From JAGPUQ01 sp947084925 (GTDB lineage: Bacteria > Pseudomonadota > Gammaproteobacteria > Pseudomonadales > Porticoccaceae), in NCBI GenBank assembly GCA_947084925.1, contig CAMTUJ010000020.1, forward strand, positions 1 through 63,310: 63,310 nt of DNA, in the 5' to 3' direction. Under the pieces are notes generated by a model. That model saw nothing but the letters and a program-made list of their open reading frames with translations, did no database searches and had not been told where the DNA came from. Shown piece after piece: positions 17,717 through 26,533 of this stretch (within the stretch, counting starts at the first letter, position 1; every line of letters starts with the position of its first letter). The position numbers were made by a program, and so were the translations under genes.

Positions 17717-18976
17717 CTATTGCGGCGCGGTTTCGGGGCGCGCCACAAGACCGTTCACAGCGGAGCCGAAGGCGCCACCACCCAGGAGAAGATCCGCGCC
17801 CAACCGGACCCCGGGCTCGAAATCATGCGCGGCAGCGTGCGTGCCCTCGGCCTTTTCGTCCCGGGACGGACAGGCCCAACCGAGCCAGGCAGCGCAGTCG
17901 CGATAGAGATCGGTGCGATAGCTGGCGGCAACCAGGACTTCGATCTCGTCCGCGGTCAGCGACTTGTCGAGCAGTTCGAGACATTGACGCAACAGACTCT
18001 CGGCACGCGAGCGCCACGGGAACCCCGCCTGGTAGCGGTGAAACACCAGAAAATCGGGATTCCCCACCATCGGACCGTTGCGCCGGTACTGTAGATTCCC
18101 CAGCAGCGCCGGCAACAGCAGCGCTTCCGGCACATCCAGATAATGGGGCGCGGCCAGCAAGGTCGCGGTCCGGCGACGATGCTCCGGTGCGGCCAGCCAT
18201 TGCGCCGCGCGCATCAGCGCCAGACGCAAGCGCAAATGGGTGCCGGGATGTTGCTCGTGCCAGTGCGCGGTGACACCCAGCACCTTTTCCGGCGCGTTGT
18301 TCCATATCTCGTAGCCGGACGCCGCCACCGCGCCCACGCCCGCCTGCACCGCCGCCGAGTTCCAGGGTTCGCCGACGCAAAAACCGTCGATGATGCCGCG
18401 CGCCAGACTGTCGACCATCTGTTCGGGTGGCAGCACGATGAGGCGCACCTGGGTATCGGGATCGATGCCGCCGGCGGCGAGCCACAGTCGCAACTGCAAG
18501 GTGTGCGTGGAAAACGGATAGACCGTGGCGAAGGTCGCACGCCCGCCGCCGGCGATCCAGCGCGCCAGACCGCGCGCCGCCGCTACCGGGCCCGCGGGCG
18601 GTCCGCCGCCTTCGCCCAATTGCTCGTGGAGTCCCGCCGCGAGCGTGATGGCGTTGCCGTTCAGGCTCAGCATCAGCCCGGTCAGCAACCGGCAGCGCGG
18701 ACCGCCCATGCCCAGCGACGTGACCAGGGGCATGGGCGCCAGCATCTGCGCGGCGTCCAGCGCGCCGACGGTGACCTTGTCGCGGATGTTCGCCCAGGAC
18801 ACTTCGCGGATCAGCTCGACATCGAGTCCGAATGCCTCGAAAAAACCCAGTTCGCGCGCGATTGCCAGAGGCGCCGCATCGGTGAGGCGCATGAATCCGA
18901 CATGCAGCCGGGTCTTCTCCGCCGCGGGCAACTGCTTTATCGCGAGCTTGGCCGTCGGCGCTTCAGGAGGATTCAT
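17717..18976 (-). CDS. nasS: Nitrate sensor NasS (cytoplasmic NrtA-like protein)
   Basis: The protein has 419 residues and is homologous to NrtA (HVGFMRLTDAAPLAIARELG, AAQMLAPMPLV, FCVGEPWN), but has no signal peptide. In Paracoccus and Azotobacter the cytoplasmic NasS binds NasT and releases it when nitrate or nitrite is bound. The gene overlaps nasT by 14 bases, which supports that pairing. The same strand then continues, after the regulated leader, into nrtA. Confidence 0.9.
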   Translation of the reverse strand: MNPPEAPTAKLAIKQLPAAEKTRLHVGFMRLTDAAPLAIARELGFFEAFGLDVELIREVSWANIRDKVTVGALDAAQMLAPMPLVTSLGMGGPRCRLLTGLMLSLNGNAITLAAGLHEQLGEGGGPPAGPVAAARGLARWIAGGGRATFATVYPFSTHTLQLRLWLAAGGIDPDTQVRLIVLPPEQMVDSLARGIIDGFCVGEPWNSAAVQAGVGAVAASGYEIWNNAPEKVLGVTAHWHEQHPGTHLRLRLALMRAAQWLAAPEHRRRTATLLAAPHYLDVPEALLLPALLGNLQYRRNGPMVGNPDFLVFHRYQAGFPWRSRAESLLRQCLELLDKSLTADEIEVLVAASYRTDLYRDCAAWLGWACPSRDEKAEGTHAAAHDFEPGVRLGADLLLGGGAFGSAVNGLVARPETAPQ

Positions 18977-19583
18977 GCACGGACTCCGCTGGATGCTTGT
19001 CGAGAATGGCGATCACCCCGGCCGCCACCGCGGTGATTTTCTGATTGCTGTTCATCGCCAGCTTGCGCATCTGCGCGTAAGCCTTGTCTTCGTCGATCTG
19101 CTGGTGCGCCATCAGGAGACGCTTGGCCCGATCCACCAGCTTGCGACTCTCCAGTTCGCGCAGGGTTTCTTCAAAGTTGCGGCGCAGCGCCTGAAAATGT
19201 TCGAACTGCGCGATGGCGATATCGATCACGGTTTTCACTTTGTCCGGATCGACGCCTTCGGCAAGGTAGGCGCTCACACCCGCCGCTATGGCCTGCTGGA
19301 TGAAAGCCGGATCCTGTTCGCGCGAAAACATCACCACCGGCGTGGGCTGGTGCTGGTTAAGCACCGCGAGACTTTCGAGAATGTCCCGATCCGGCGATTC
19401 CAGATCGATCATCACCACCTGGGGCTTGTGTTGCTCCATCTGAAACAGCAATCCAGACGCCGTGGGCAACACGGCAACCACGCTGAAGCCCCGACTGCCC
19501 AGCGCCGCTTCGACCATGGCGGCGCGCTCGGGATTGTCGTCCACCAGCATGATGCTGATCTCCGCGCTCGGGCATTCAGACAT
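18963..19583 (-). CDS. nasT: ANTAR antiterminator NasT
   Basis: Response-regulator-like RNA-binding protein of 206 residues. Residues 1-125 are a receiver-type domain (SIMLVDDNPERAAMV; an Asp in VVMIDLESPD). Residues 135-195 are an ANTAR domain (RKLVDRAKRLLMAHQQIDED, then KAYAQMRKLAMNSNQKI). In the NasST system it binds a two-hairpin leader RNA and prevents termination when freed from NasS. Two candidate leaders are in this window: nrtA and the porin gene. It lies between the porin terminator and nasS. Confidence 0.93.
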   Translation of the reverse strand: MSECPSAEISIMLVDDNPERAAMVEAALGSRGFSVVAVLPTASGLLFQMEQHKPQVVMIDLESPDRDILESLAVLNQHQPTPVVMFSREQDPAFIQQAIAAGVSAYLAEGVDPDKVKTVIDIAIAQFEHFQALRRNFEETLRELESRKLVDRAKRLLMAHQQIDEDKAYAQMRKLAMNSNQKITAVAAGVIAILDKHPAESVHESS

Positions 19584-19633
19584 GGTTTTCAGACATGGTA
19601 TTCAAACATGGCGACGCCGCACGGAAGATCCAT

Positions 19634-19660
19634 AAAAAGGGGAGCACGCAAGGTGCTCCC
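19634..19660 (-). terminator. Intrinsic terminator after the porin gene
   Basis: Minus strand GGGAGCAC and GTGCTCCC with a 5-base loop are followed by CTTTTTATGG. It ends the porin transcript before nasT, so nasTS is probably transcribed independently of the porin. I saw no clear sigma-70 promoter in the remaining 50 bases before nasT. Confidence 0.85.
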
Positions 19661-19684
19661 AAGCACAACGAGAGGCGCGGAAAA

Positions 19685-20965
19685 TCAGAATGTTGCCGTC
19701 ACCATGAGCCATAGTTTTTCGGTATCGGTAGCGAATTCGTCAGCGTTGTAGGACGCATATTTCAACTGCGCGCCGTAGCGCGGACTGAAGGCGTAGGCGA
19801 CGACCAGGTCGATCTCGTCGCCGTAGTGCATACCGCCGTCTTCCGAATCAAAGTCATGGTAAAAGGCGGTCAGTGCAACGCCCGCCACCGTGATGCCCGC
19901 TTTCAGATAAGCATCTTCTATGCCCTTCGGCGGCGTGATCAGGAATTTGTCGGCAAAACCATCGAACTTGTGCAGCGTGGCGAGCGGCGTCTGAAAGCTG
20001 GCGACGCCGTGGTCGCTGCCCATCACCTCGTAACCCGCCCCGAAGCTGACCGGCATGGGCGTCGCGGCGCCCCCGGCGAGGCTCACCGGAACCATGAGCC
20101 CCATCACTTCACCGAAGTAATAGGGCACGCTGTAGTTGAGCTGGCTGTCGCGATAGTCCTCCTGCCGGGCGTAGGCAAGATTCACCGCCAGGGTCAGTGC
20201 TTCCGACACCTTGGTGTTGCCCTTGTATTCGAGACCGAAGGTACTGCTCGACAGGTTGGGGAGCTCGTGAATGCCGAGCAGATAACTGTAGCCCGCGAGG
20301 GTGCGGCCGCTGCCCAGATCGTAGGTGGCGATGGCGGCGTGGATGTCGCCATTGAAATCGCCGAGCGCGGTATTGCCGGGAAAATCGCCCATGTTGGTGT
20401 GAGGGTCGAACACCCGATTCACGTCCCAGATATAGGCGTAGTCGACCGCAAGACGGGACAGGGGCTTGAATTCGATGCGCGCGGCGTCGAAGGTCTGCTC
20501 GTTTTGGCGCCAGGCGACACCGCCGAGGAAGCGTTCGCCGGCATGGTTGATGCGCTGGCGCCCGACGCTGATTTTGGCGCTGCGATTGACCACATAACTC
20601 AGCAAAGCCTGGTTGATCTCGGTGTAATCCGGGTCGGCGACGATGGGGTAGGTGGCCTTGCGGTTGGTGGTGTTGTTGAAGTCGTCATCGCCGAGATAGG
20701 AAACGTTGTCCGCCTCGACCAACCCGCTGATCCCATGCACCGTGCCGGATCTCCAGGTCAGCCGCGACAGCAGCGTCGAGGCGTTGGCATCGTGGGGCAG
20801 CCCATCCTGGTCCACGGATTCATAGCGATAGCGAAAGCTCAGTGTGGTATCGCTCTGCTTGATGGCCCTGGAGAAGCCATCGGCAATCCCTTCAGCCATT
20901 GCCGGCGCGATTCCCAGCGCGAGCACGGATGCCAGGGCCAGACGGGACTTGGGGTACTTGAGCAT
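19685..20965 (-). CDS. Outer-membrane porin linked to nitrate assimilation
   Basis: The mature protein looks like a beta-barrel: alternating hydrophobic/polar strands, many aromatic residues and a C-terminal Phe (LMVTATF). Residues 1-24 (MLKYPKSRLALASVLALGIAPAMA) are a signal peptide with an AxA cleavage site. The length, 426 residues, suits a 16- or 18-strand barrel of the OprD or alginate-export type; I cannot choose between them. ATG 20965 has AGGAGA upstream. Its leader has the same regulatory parts as nrtA, so it probably admits nitrate or another nitrogen anion. Transport specificity is inferred from regulation alone. Confidence 0.8.
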   Translation of the reverse strand: MLKYPKSRLALASVLALGIAPAMAEGIADGFSRAIKQSDTTLSFRYRYESVDQDGLPHDANASTLLSRLTWRSGTVHGISGLVEADNVSYLGDDDFNNTTNRKATYPIVADPDYTEINQALLSYVVNRSAKISVGRQRINHAGERFLGGVAWRQNEQTFDAARIEFKPLSRLAVDYAYIWDVNRVFDPHTNMGDFPGNTALGDFNGDIHAAIATYDLGSGRTLAGYSYLLGIHELPNLSSSTFGLEYKGNTKVSEALTLAVNLAYARQEDYRDSQLNYSVPYYFGEVMGLMVPVSLAGGAATPMPVSFGAGYEVMGSDHGVASFQTPLATLHKFDGFADKFLITPPKGIEDAYLKAGITVAGVALTAFYHDFDSEDGGMHYGDEIDLVVAYAFSPRYGAQLKYASYNADEFATDTEKLWLMVTATF

Positions 20966-21014
20966 GGGAAACTCTCCTGTATCGACAACCGCTGGTGTCG
21001 CGGCCGCTACTGCC

Positions 21015-21062
21015 AAAAAAAACCCACGAACGCTCCCCGGGGGCTGGAGGGAGGTCCGTGGG
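21015..21062 (-). terminator. Intrinsic terminator in the porin leader (NasT target)
   Basis: On the minus strand CCCACG pairs with CGTGGG and, inside an internal loop, CTCCC pairs with GGGAG; eight T follow. It lies 50 bases before the porin ATG. The 5' arm overlaps the hexaloop hairpin at 21060-21073. Confidence 0.82.
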
Positions 21063-21073
21063 CGGCATTGCCC
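21060..21073 (-). promoter_or_regulatory. ANTAR-type hexaloop hairpin (P2) overlapping the porin leader terminator
   Basis: GGGC and GCCC enclose AATGCC, with A at loop position 1 and G at 4. The arms are identical to those of the nrtA element, and the 3' arm again runs into the terminator's 5' arm. A possible P1 lies just upstream (GTGGTG-AAGAAG-CTCCAC, one mismatch), but its loop lacks G at position 4. Confidence 0.68.
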
Positions 21074-21115
21074 GCTGTGGCGTGGAGCTTCTTCACCACG
21101 TGCGATTCCAGGAAA

Positions 21116-21131
21116 TACAAGTTTCGTGCCA
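21116..21131 (-). promoter_or_regulatory. Sigma-54-type promoter of the porin gene
   Basis: Minus strand TGGCACG-N4-TTGTA has a perfect -24 box; the -12 element is GT instead of GC at the correct spacing. Transcription would start near 21105, upstream of the hairpins. A frame starting inside this box reads through the leader but overlaps the terminator and is not called. Confidence 0.6.
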
Positions 21132-21225
21132 TTGGTTCCCGAACGGATTTTTCAGGGGTTTTGGTGCTGCCTGGCAACAACGATCGTGCTCCGGCGCCTC
21201 GAAAAGCGGCAGCGGATCGGGCTCG

Positions 21226-21242
21226 CGCACCGAGAGGGTGCC
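21226..21242. promoter_or_regulatory. NtrC-like site upstream of the porin gene
   Basis: CGCACC-N5-GGTGCC matches ten of twelve positions of TGCACC-N5-GGTGCA. It is about 130 bases upstream of the predicted porin transcript start. The rest of 21132-21400 holds no other signal I can support. Confidence 0.55.
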
Positions 21243-21400
21243 CGTGAACCTTGCAACATCCCGACGCGGGCGCCGCGAATTCACGCCGCGCCGGTGCGAT
21301 CGACAGCGGTGGGACACGAAACGCGCGGCGGAGGTCGGGTTTTGAGCCCGGACCGACAATCGCCCATAATGGCGCGCCCCCGCTGCCCGAGGTACGCGCC

Positions 21401-21883
21401 GTGACCATCGCCCTGCAATCCGTCGTCGCCATTCATTACACCCTCACCGATGACGGTGGCGTGATCCTCGATGCCAGCCAGCCCGGCCAGCCGCTGGTCT
21501 ATCTCCATGGCGCCGGCAACATCATTCCCGGCCTCGAGCAGCAACTGCTCGGCCGCACCCCCGGCGAGCAGTTCACCGCTGTCATCCCGGCCGCCGCCGC
21601 CTATGGCGAGCGCGACGCCGACATGGTTCAGCACGTGCCCCGGGACATGTTCCGCGAGGATCAGGAAATCGAGATCGGCATGCGCTTCTCGGGCAATACC
21701 CCCCAAGGGCAGATCACCGTGGTGGTCACCGAGATCGAAGGCGATACCGTGACCCTGGACGGCAACCACCCACTGGCCGGCATGACCCTGCATTTCAATG
21801 TCACCGTGGACTCGGTGCGCGCGGCCACCGCGCAGGAATTGCTCCACGGGCATGTGCATGGTGCCGGCGGCCACCACCACTGA
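21401..21883 (+). CDS. slyD: SlyD-like FKBP peptidyl-prolyl isomerase
   Basis: The protein has 160 residues. It has the split FKBP domain (VVAIHYTLTDDGGVILD, IIPGLEQQLLGRTPGEQ) with an inserted chaperone flap (about 70-120) and ends in a His-rich tail (HGHVHGAGGHHH) suited to nickel binding. It isomerises prolyl bonds and may deliver metal. I chose GTG 21401 because conservation begins there and GAGG lies ten bases upstream; the frame is open to 21251 but that part is non-coding in character. Confidence 0.88.
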   Translation: MTIALQSVVAIHYTLTDDGGVILDASQPGQPLVYLHGAGNIIPGLEQQLLGRTPGEQFTAVIPAAAAYGERDADMVQHVPRDMFREDQEIEIGMRFSGNTPQGQITVVVTEIEGDTVTLDGNHPLAGMTLHFNVTVDSVRAATAQELLHGHVHGAGGHHH

Positions 21884-21935
21884 TCCGCGCCCGACCGGAA
21901 GCAAACCGATTGGCAATGACGCTTCGGCTGTCCAT

Positions 21936-21974
21936 ACCGGTTCCCGGCCCGCGCCGGGACGGCCAGGAACCGGT
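21936..21974. repeat. 9-bp inverted repeat with nested GC stem after slyD
   Basis: ACCGGTTCC (21936-21944) pairs with GGAACCGGT (21966-21974), and CCCGG/CCGGG can pair inside. No T-run follows. It lies in the 254-base gap between slyD and the retropepsin-like gene, which otherwise shows nothing I can name. Confidence 0.45.
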
Positions 21975-22137
21975 TTGCCAGCCTCTGCCGGGAGGTCACC
22001 CGCAGCACGTTGCAGGAATATCCGGGGCCGGAACGATCGGATCGGTCCCGGGATGATGAATCTGGTCGCGCGCGGGCAACCACTGCCCAGGCGCGCATAG
22101 CGATAACGAGCGCCGGTGACGGCGACAGCGGGGGAAA

Positions 22138-22689
22138 ATGATTGCGATGCGCTGGCTGACCGGCATTGCCGGTCTGTTGTGGTTGTCCGCGCCATGCGCG
22201 GCTGCGCCCGCCGCGACAAACAAGGTGATGGCGGGTTGGCTGGAGCCGGGCTATCTCGCGGAACTGCCGGACCACAAGGTCAAACTCAAGCTGGATACGG
22301 GTGCCAAAACTTCTTCCATCGACGCCAGGAACGTCGAAGCGTTCACCCGCGACGGCAAGCCCTGGGTGCGCTTCGAACTGGTTCTCAAAGGTATCCGGGG
22401 TGAAACCAGAACCATCACTCTCGAACGCCCGCGCCTGCGCACCGTACTGATCAAGGAACATAACGGCAGGCCCGGCAAGCGGTCCGTGGTAAAGCTTGCG
22501 TTCTGCTTCGGTGATCGGCTTCACCAGGCCGAGTTCACCCTCGCGGACCGCAGCGAGTTCAACTACCCGGTGCTGCTCGGACGCCGCTTTCTGGCGGGGG
22601 TCGCCGTGGTCGATCCACAACAAACCTACCTCACCCAACCAGACTGCGGCAACACGGGCAAGACCGCCGCCAAGCCGGGGACCCCATGA
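22138..22689 (+). CDS. Retropepsin-like aspartic peptidase (RimB/'ATP-dependent zinc protease' family)
   Basis: The protein has 183 residues. It starts with a signal peptide (RWLTGIAGLLWLSAPCAAAPA) and has one aspartic-protease half with the catalytic LDTGAKTSSIDA at about 56-67. FNYPVLLGRRFLAG is the second family motif. Such proteins must dimerise to be active. The family was once annotated as zinc proteases. It overlaps the next gene by four bases and opens a cluster with an inactive transglutaminase, a RimK-like ligase and an AstE-like deacylase, the layout described for amidoligase clusters by Iyer and colleagues. ATG 22138 follows GGGGG closely; ATG 22147 is an alternative. Confidence 0.82.
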   Translation: MIAMRWLTGIAGLLWLSAPCAAAPAATNKVMAGWLEPGYLAELPDHKVKLKLDTGAKTSSIDARNVEAFTRDGKPWVRFELVLKGIRGETRTITLERPRLRTVLIKEHNGRPGKRSVVKLAFCFGDRLHQAEFTLADRSEFNYPVLLGRRFLAGVAVVDPQQTYLTQPDCGNTGKTAAKPGTP

Positions 22690-24218
22690 AAAACGTCGCG
22701 GTTCTGGTCTGGGCGGCAATCCTGATCGTGTCGGGGTTGAGTATCTGTGCCTACAAGGCCATCAATCTCGGCATGCCGGTCAAAGCGGATCAGGAGACCA
22801 CGGTGTGGACCGTGCAGGCGCGCATCAGCTTCCAGGGCGAGGGCGGTCCCGCCATCGTCGATCTGTCCGTGCCATCGGTACTGCCCGGCTTTCTGAAACT
22901 GGACGAAAATTTCATCGCCAGCCGCTACGGGATGGCCATCGATCAAAGCGGCGACCAGCGCAAGGTGCAATGGGTCAAGCGCCGCGCGTATGGCGCGGAG
23001 ACACTCTACTACCGCATCTCGGTTGCGGCCTCGGAGCAGGCATCCCCGTGGCTGGACCAACCGGCCTTGCCATCACCGCCGAATTACGAGGAACCCTACG
23101 CCACGGCGATTCGCACCATCATCAGCGACGTACGCCAGGAATCCGCCGACGTCTTCACCTATACCCGCGAGCTCCTGCGTCAACTCAATGCCCCGCAGGC
23201 AAACCAGAACGTCGCCCTGCTCCGCGCCCGGGCCAACACCCCCCACGAGTGGGCAAATCAGGTCATTGAAATACTGAAAGGGGTGCGCATTCCGGCGCGG
23301 GTGCTCTGGGCGTTGCCGCTCAACGATGCCACCAATGACGCACGCATGATCCCGCTCCTGCAGGTACATAACGGCAAGACCTGGCTCGTCTTCAATCCGG
23401 CCACCGGTGATTCCGGGCTGCCCGCCAGCTTCCTGCCGTGGCGGATCGGCGACGCCGCGCTCTACCGCGTCACGGGCGGCCATGACATCGATGCGAAGTT
23501 CTCCGTTACCCGAAGCCACCGGGAACTGCTCGACGTGGTACGTCGTGGCGCCGAACTCAAAGGCTCCATATTCAGCGATCTGTCGCTGCTGTCGCTTCCC
23601 GTCCACAGCCAGAACATCTATCGGGTGCTGCTGATGGTTCCCCTGGGTGCGCTGATCGTCGTCCTGATGCGCACCTTCGTCGGCGTCAGCACCTTCGGCA
23701 CCTTCATGCCGGTGCTGATCGCGCTCGCCTTCCGCGAGACGCAATTGCTGTGGGGTATCGTGCTGTTCTCGATGATCGTCTCCATCGGCCTGATGCTGCG
23801 CTTTTATCTGGAACGGCTCATGCTGCTGCTGGTGCCGCGACTGACGGCCATTCTCGTCATCGTGGTCGGCCTCATGCTGCTGACCAGCCTGATCACCAAC
23901 AAGTTGGGCGTCGAGCGCACACTGTCGGTCGCGCTGTTCCCGATGGTAATCCTGTCGATGACCATCGAGCGCATGTCCATCACCTGGGAGGAAAGCGGCG
24001 CCCGCGACGCCATCCTGAACGGGCTCGGCAGCCTGCTGATCGCGTCGCTGAGCTATCTGGTGATGAATCAGCGCGACCTGGAGCACCTGATGTTCGTGTT
24101 TCCGGAGCTGCTGCTGGTGGTGCTGGGATTGAGTCTGCTGATGGGCCGCTACACCGGCTACCGGCTGTCGGAGCTGCGACGCTTCCGCAACTTCCGCGGA
24201 GAGGCGGCGCACAAGTGA
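22686..24218 (+). CDS. UUP1-type membrane protein: inactive transglutaminase fused to 7TM
   Basis: The protein has 510 residues. An N-terminal hydrophobic helix (VLVWAAILIVSGLSICAYKA) anchors a periplasmic region of about 270 residues related to transglutaminases. It lacks an obvious Cys-His-Asp triad. From about 310 to 495 come seven membrane helices (VLLMVPLGALIVVLM, LIALAFRETQLLWGIVLF and others). It probably acts as a scaffold or receptor for the peptide or metabolite made by the neighbouring ligase. It overlaps both neighbours by three to four bases, which implies coupled translation. Confidence 0.8.
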   Translation: MKNVAVLVWAAILIVSGLSICAYKAINLGMPVKADQETTVWTVQARISFQGEGGPAIVDLSVPSVLPGFLKLDENFIASRYGMAIDQSGDQRKVQWVKRRAYGAETLYYRISVAASEQASPWLDQPALPSPPNYEEPYATAIRTIISDVRQESADVFTYTRELLRQLNAPQANQNVALLRARANTPHEWANQVIEILKGVRIPARVLWALPLNDATNDARMIPLLQVHNGKTWLVFNPATGDSGLPASFLPWRIGDAALYRVTGGHDIDAKFSVTRSHRELLDVVRRGAELKGSIFSDLSLLSLPVHSQNIYRVLLMVPLGALIVVLMRTFVGVSTFGTFMPVLIALAFRETQLLWGIVLFSMIVSIGLMLRFYLERLMLLLVPRLTAILVIVVGLMLLTSLITNKLGVERTLSVALFPMVILSMTIERMSITWEESGARDAILNGLGSLLIASLSYLVMNQRDLEHLMFVFPELLLVVLGLSLLMGRYTGYRLSELRRFRNFRGEAAHK

Positions 24219-25189
24219 GTTTTATTGCCTCCCCGTTCCGCCTGCGCCGGCTCGGCGTGCTGGGCATGAACCGGCGCAACGCCGATTTCATCATGCGCTA
24301 CAACCCGCGCCACCTGTATCCGCTCGTCGACGACAAGCTGCTGACCAAAAACCTGGCGCTGGCGCGCGGCATCGCGGTTCCGGAACTCTATGCCGTGATC
24401 AGCGAACAGCACGAGGGCAAGGATCTGGCCCTAATCCTGGGGGAGCGCGAGGATTTCGTCATCAAGCCGTCCCACGGCAGCGGCGGCAACGGCATCCTGG
24501 TGGTGTGCGGTCGCTTCGGCAATAGCTTTCGCAAGCCGAGCGGCGATCTGATCACGCTCGCCGCCATGCAGCACCACGTCTCCAACATCCTCAGCGGCAT
24601 GTACAGTCTGGGTGGCATGCCGGACCAGGCGATCATCGAGTATCGGGTCAAGTTCGATCCCTTTTTCGAGCACATCAGCTTTCAGGGCGTACCCGATATC
24701 CGGGTCATCGTGTTTCGCGGGGTGCCGGTCGCGGCCATGGTGCGGTTGCCGACGCGCGCGTCCGATGGCAAAGCCAACCTGCACCAGGGCGCCATGGGCA
24801 TCGGCATCGATCTGGCTACCGGAAAAAGTCGCGACGGAGTCTTTCGCGGCCTGTCCTGCGACATCCACCCCGATACCGGCCACTCCACCCTGGGGATCAC
24901 CATCCCCCATTGGGAGAGCATCCTGCGGCTGGCGATTCAGTGTGCCGATACGGTGGGACTGGGCTATCTGGGCGCCGATATCGTGATGGACCGGGACCTG
25001 GGTCCGCTGATGCTGGAGCTCAATGCGCGGCCAGGGCTTACGGTACAGGTCGCCAACCAGCGCGGTCTGCTGCTGAACCTGAACCAGATCGATGCCATGC
25101 CAACCCTTCCGGCAGGTGTCGACGAACGCCTGAGGCTGGCACAATCCCTGCGAGGGCCAACCGAAAAGCTGACTGACAAAGTGTCCTGA
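24215..25189 (+). CDS. Alpha-L-glutamate ligase-like ATP-grasp protein (RimK-related)
   Basis: The protein has 324 residues. It has an ATP-grasp fold: the phosphate-binding KPSHGSGGNGIL (about 85-96), a FRGVPVAAMVRLPT strand, and the metal-binding LMLELNARPGL near residue 270. It would couple ATP hydrolysis to amide-bond formation, perhaps adding an amino acid to a carboxylate. The start is GTG 24215, which overlaps the previous stop (GTGA). The AstE-like hydrolase follows after 14 bases and could undo the bond. The substrate is unknown. Confidence 0.85.
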   Translation: MSFIASPFRLRRLGVLGMNRRNADFIMRYNPRHLYPLVDDKLLTKNLALARGIAVPELYAVISEQHEGKDLALILGEREDFVIKPSHGSGGNGILVVCGRFGNSFRKPSGDLITLAAMQHHVSNILSGMYSLGGMPDQAIIEYRVKFDPFFEHISFQGVPDIRVIVFRGVPVAAMVRLPTRASDGKANLHQGAMGIGIDLATGKSRDGVFRGLSCDIHPDTGHSTLGITIPHWESILRLAIQCADTVGLGYLGADIVMDRDLGPLMLELNARPGLTVQVANQRGLLLNLNQIDAMPTLPAGVDERLRLAQSLRGPTEKLTDKVS

Positions 25190-25203
25190 ACCCTGAATCT
25201 GTC

Positions 25204-26523
25204 GTGATATCCATCGCGCATCGCCGTACCACCACCGCTCCTTCCCTGTTGTTGGCGCTGTGCATCGCGCTGGGTGCGGCCGCCGACCCGGCCCCGACCG
25301 CCAAGCCCGGCCCTGAGGCTCCGGGCGTGGCGGCAAGCGCCCACGCCGCAACCGCCGGCGAATCGCACCCGGCCCACCCGATCGCTCCCAACGTCAATCT
25401 GAAAGAGGTGGCGCCTGCGCTGGCACCGCCAGCCGGCGATCCGGATGCCATGGGGCCACCGCTGCCTCATGGACCCGCGGCAACCGCCAACTTCCCGCTC
25501 CTGGGCAGCGAGGTAGCGCCGGCAACCGCCACCCGACTGGCCTGGTCCCCGGATGGCAGCATCAGCGGCCTGGCCTCACCGACCCCGGTACTGGTGGTGA
25601 ACGGGAGCCGGCCCGGTCGGACGCTCTGCCTCACCGCCGCGGTGCATGGTGACGAGCTCAACGGCATCGAAATCGTGCGCCGGGTGCTCTACGACATCAA
25701 TCCCGGGAAACTCAGCGGCCGTATCGTCGGAATTCCCATCGTCAACCTGGACGGTTTCCGCCGTGGATCGCGCTACCTGTCCGACCGCCGCGATCTCAAC
25801 CGCCACTTTCCAGGCAATCCGGACGGCAGTCTGGCCTCCCGCATCGCCCACTCCCTGTTCGCAGAAATACTGGTCCACTGCGAGGTGCTGGTGGACATCC
25901 ACACCGGCTCCCTGGGACGCACCAACCTGCCCCAGGTGCGGGCCGACATGCGCCGGCCCGAGGCGGTCGAAGTAACCCGGGGGTTTGGCAACATCGTCGT
26001 CCTGCACAGCCCGGGCTCCCGCAACATGCTGCGACGCTCGGCGCTGGACCACGGCATCGTGGCGGTCACCCTGGAAGTGGGGGAATCGCGGCGCCTTCAG
26101 GATAAACCGGTGGCCGCCGGCGTGCTTGCCATCAATCGTCTGCTGCAACACCAGGGCATGTACTCGCGCCCGTTCCCACTGGGGTCACCCGAGCCGATCT
26201 ACTATGAATCGCTCTGGGTACGCGCTCCCGAGGGCGGCATCCTGTTGAACGACATCGAGCTCGGCGCCTTCGTGGAGAAGGGCAGGGTGCTCGGCGCAGT
26301 CATCGATCCCATCACCAATGTGCGCACGCCTATCCGGGCCCCGGTGAATGGGCGCCTGATCGGCATGGCGGTGAACCAGGTCGTGATGCCAGGCTTCGCC
26401 GCCTACCACCTCGGCACCGAAGAACCCGAGGAAGAGCCCGTCGAAATCGACGACCTGGAACCGTTCCCCGAGGAGGAAGTGATCGACGAGGCGGCGGCGG
26501 ACGGCGAGATAGATCCCGAATGA
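25204..26523 (+). CDS. AstE/aspartoacylase-like zinc deacylase, secreted
   Basis: The protein has 439 residues. It starts at GTG 25204 with a short signal sequence (APSLLLALCIALGAAADPA) and a Pro/Ala-rich linker. The metallopeptidase M14-like core has the zinc motif TAAVHGDELNGIE (His and Glu), DLNRHFPG, and LVDIHTGSLG with the third ligand. Near 300-420 comes a C-terminal beta domain. The last 30 residues are strongly acidic. Family members cleave N-acyl amino acids. The fourth gene of the amidoligase cluster, it probably acts in the periplasm, unlike cytoplasmic AstE. Confidence 0.82.
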   Translation: MISIAHRRTTTAPSLLLALCIALGAAADPAPTAKPGPEAPGVAASAHAATAGESHPAHPIAPNVNLKEVAPALAPPAGDPDAMGPPLPHGPAATANFPLLGSEVAPATATRLAWSPDGSISGLASPTPVLVVNGSRPGRTLCLTAAVHGDELNGIEIVRRVLYDINPGKLSGRIVGIPIVNLDGFRRGSRYLSDRRDLNRHFPGNPDGSLASRIAHSLFAEILVHCEVLVDIHTGSLGRTNLPQVRADMRRPEAVEVTRGFGNIVVLHSPGSRNMLRRSALDHGIVAVTLEVGESRRLQDKPVAAGVLAINRLLQHQGMYSRPFPLGSPEPIYYESLWVRAPEGGILLNDIELGAFVEKGRVLGAVIDPITNVRTPIRAPVNGRLIGMAVNQVVMPGFAAYHLGTEEPEEEPVEIDDLEPFPEEEVIDEAAADGEIDPE

Positions 26524-26533
26524 CGGTGCTGGG

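Noticed and set aside
21118..21432. Minus-strand frame running through the porin leader, as a possible leader peptide
   Set aside because: It starts inside the sigma-54 box, has no ribosome site and would pass through the terminator; control by NasT explains the leader better.
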